NCBI GenBank assembly: GCA_023251595.1
Contig: JAHEYM010000172.1
Location: 1 to 8,037 of the forward strand
Source of the DNA: Bacteroidota bacterium
GTDB lineage: Bacteria > Bacteroidota > Bacteroidia > AKYH767-A > JABDAW01
Reading direction: 5' to 3'
DNA length: 8,037 nucleotides
The notes beneath the pieces are model-generated. The model did no database searches. It saw only the letters and a list, made by a program, of their open reading frames with translations, and was not told where the DNA came from. Positions 6,326 through 8,037 of this stretch are shown piece by piece. The translations under genes and the position numbers were made by a program. Numbering within the stretch: the first letter of the stretch is position 1; every line of letters starts with the position of its first letter.

Positions 6326-8037
6326 ATGAAAAGAATTACACTACTCATGTTCGCGCTCATTTTTTGCGCCGGTTTTCAAACTGCTTTTTCACAAACTTGT
6401 TCGGTACACGGAAAGGTCGCAAACCCAGATGGGACTGCTATTCCGTTCGCGGTTGTTCAACTTCAGACAGACACAACAACCTATAATATTATGGCCGACA
6501 GCAGCGGTCAATATTCATTCACCAATATCAAATTGGGGAGCTATAAGTTGACCACAAAATGTCTGGGACATACGGATAATACGTTGGAGGGACTTCAACT
6601 GAACAATGAATTAAGCTATGAAATAAATCCACGACTGGAAGAAGAAAAGGTAATGCTCAAAGATGTTGAAATTGTAGCTTCGTCACCGAGATACGAGTCA
6701 TTAAAGGCGACAGTCGTTGAACATATGGAAATGAGGAAAATAGCACCCTCAGAACGAAGCGGTAGTGTGGCATTAGCAAGCGAGAGTCGATCAATGAAAA
6801 GCATGAAATCTGCCGAAGTCTCGAGATCGGCAGATATGAAAATGAGTTATTCTTCAGATGCATACGTCTCAACTCCTTCGGCGAAAGCGAGTAAATCACC
6901 AGCCACTTTTGCCTGGACTCCGACAGAAGCATCAAAAAAGGCTGCACCACCAACTCCGCCAACAACTTCAGATTACAAGGTTGTTGTAAAAGATGGTGCA
7001 GAAACTATTTCAAAATCGGATGAAACAAAGGGCGTTTCCGATGTGCCTGCAAAAGATGGAATCGCGACGGGTAGCACGACAACCCTTGTTCCTGCGAAGG
7101 CAGAAATGAAAAAAGAAATGAGTGAATTAACTCCATTGAAAGAAGCGAAATCCGAAGAAATAAAAGTTCGGGGAGATAGAGACGGAACAGCGGATTTTAC
7201 GATTGTTACGGGAGGAACACCTGCAGAATATGGAGATGCTAAAATGGGGGTTGATATTAAGAAGCCATTAGGTGATACAACTTCAACAGCGGCATCAATT
7301 ACATTACCAGCGGGTAAATTAACCGCCGGCGAATGGAACGACATAAAAAATTGGAAATTCTGGCTCGATCTGCAAAAAGATAAAGAATATGCAAAAGTTC
7401 AGGATACATGGAATTTTCACCCATTAAATTTAATTCCTGTACAAGTAAAAAGCGGGCAAAATCCGGTTCCTGATGCAAAAATAATTTTGCGTAATGCAGA
7501 AGGCAGAACGATCGCAATTGCAAAAACAGATATTAAAGGTGAAGCAATTGTTTTTCAGGGATTATTTGATCCCGATAAAGGTCCGTTCTCGATTGCACTT
7601 GATGATCATGGGAAAGAAATGCGTTTCGAAGATGTGAAAGCCGTGCCCGGACAACCTTTGGTAATTCAAACGGATGCTGCACCGGTCGATCCGCAAATAC
7701 TGGATTTAATGTTTGTGATTGATGCAACAGGTTCGATGAGCGATGAACTTGAATTTGTAAAAGCAGAATTAAAAGATGTGGTAAAAAAAGTTAGAAGCAC
7801 ACATCCTAAAACTTTAAAAATCAGAGTAAGTTGCAACGTTTATCGCGATCATGGTGATGACTATATAGTTAAGGATTTTCCGTTTGATGAAAATATTGAT
7901 AAAGAAATAGATTTTCTCGCCAAACAACATGCAGATGGTGGTGGCGATTTTGAAGAAGCTTGTGATGAAGCATTGGAAAGTGCAGTATTCAAGCACGATT
8001 GGAGCGAACACGCTAGCAGCAGATTGCTTTTCCTCGT
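6326..8037 (+). CDS. Secreted carboxypeptidase-regulatory-like / von Willebrand factor A protein, 3' partial
   Basis: The frame opens at ATG 6326 and has no stop through the window end (570 codons plus two bases). Residues 1-22 are a signal peptide cut at AFS|Q. Residues of about 25-105 are a carboxypeptidase-regulatory-like (CarboxypepD_reg) beta domain (VHGKVANPDGTAIPFAVV, then SGQYSFTNIKLGSYKL). From 112 on, LKDVEIVA resembles the entry to a TonB-receptor plug. Residues 150-275 are Ser/Lys/Thr/Pro-rich and probably disordered. Residues 278-312 (IKVRGDRDGT then IVTGGTPAEYGDAKMGVDI) again resemble plug motifs. LTAGEWNDIKNWKFW (332-346) begins a conserved-looking junction, followed by a second Ig-like segment (370-450). 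A VWA domain begins near 460 with the metal-binding motif DATGS (466-470), followed by YRDHGDD and ADGGGDFEEA. VWA domains bind proteins through a metal ion. No TonB-receptor barrel fits in the visible part, so it is unlikely to be a transporter. The partner is unknown. Confidence 0.9.
   Translation, partial: MKRITLLMFALIFCAGFQTAFSQTCSVHGKVANPDGTAIPFAVVQLQTDTTTYNIMADSSGQYSFTNIKLGSYKLTTKCLGHTDNTLEGLQLNNELSYEINPRLEEEKVMLKDVEIVASSPRYESLKATVVEHMEMRKIAPSERSGSVALASESRSMKSMKSAEVSRSADMKMSYSSDAYVSTPSAKASKSPATFAWTPTEASKKAAPPTPPTTSDYKVVVKDGAETISKSDETKGVSDVPAKDGIATGSTTTLVPAKAEMKKEMSELTPLKEAKSEEIKVRGDRDGTADFTIVTGGTPAEYGDAKMGVDIKKPLGDTTSTAASITLPAGKLTAGEWNDIKNWKFWLDLQKDKEYAKVQDTWNFHPLNLIPVQVKSGQNPVPDAKIILRNAEGRTIAIAKTDIKGEAIVFQGLFDPDKGPFSIALDDHGKEMRFEDVKAVPGQPLVIQTDAAPVDPQILDLMFVIDATGSMSDELEFVKAELKDVVKKVRSTHPKTLKIRVSCNVYRDHGDDYIVKDFPFDENIDKEIDFLAKQHADGGGDFEEACDEALESAVFKHDWSEHASSRLLFL

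Noticed and set aside
6616..7727. Several minus-strand open frames opposite the VWA gene
   Set aside because: They overlap one long plus-strand frame with a signal peptide and recognisable domains, and their own translations show no family motif. They are antisense shadows.

Overview
The window reads as chromosomal DNA from a Bacteroidota species. Three things point there: two genes end in type IX secretion (T9SS) type A sorting domains, the predicted signal peptides mostly cut just before Gln, and start codons follow A-rich leaders with no Shine-Dalgarno sequence. No RNA gene, CRISPR array, transposase or phage gene was seen.

Layout. Positions 1-4956 hold five plus-strand genes for secreted beta-propeller proteins. 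The first (cut by the window edge) and second are RCC1-repeat proteins with T9SS sorting domains. The next three are tandem paralogs of the Ycf48/HCF136-like, Asp-box (BNR) seven-bladed propeller family and have no sorting domain. Gaps of 19, 72 and 5 bases suggest that genes two to five form one operon, with the 72-base gap the weakest link. Converging on them is a minus-strand gene (5127-6113) for a secreted S1/P1 nuclease / zinc-dependent phospholipase C family enzyme. Diverging from that gene is a long plus-strand frame (6326 to the window end, still open). It encodes a secreted protein with a carboxypeptidase-regulatory-like domain, a degenerate stretch resembling a TonB-receptor plug, and a von Willebrand factor A domain.

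Intergenic DNA. The gaps are rich in short-period repeats: a long imperfect inverted repeat (521-612), an octamer pair (4967-4982), a perfect 14-copy heptamer array CTCATAA (5028-5129) that contains the nuclease stop codon, and a second heptamer-based element folding into a 16-bp perfect stem (6151-6232). All gaps between genes are shorter than 300 bases.

How the genes may work together. The propellers look like envelope or surface proteins that bind something, but no ligand can be read from the sequence. The nuclease/phospholipase would act outside the cytoplasm on nucleic acid or phospholipid. Nothing ties these genes into one pathway. The clearest biological theme is local tandem duplication of two unrelated seven-bladed propeller families. 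The most unusual single protein is the VWA protein with what looks like a relic of a TonB-receptor plug.
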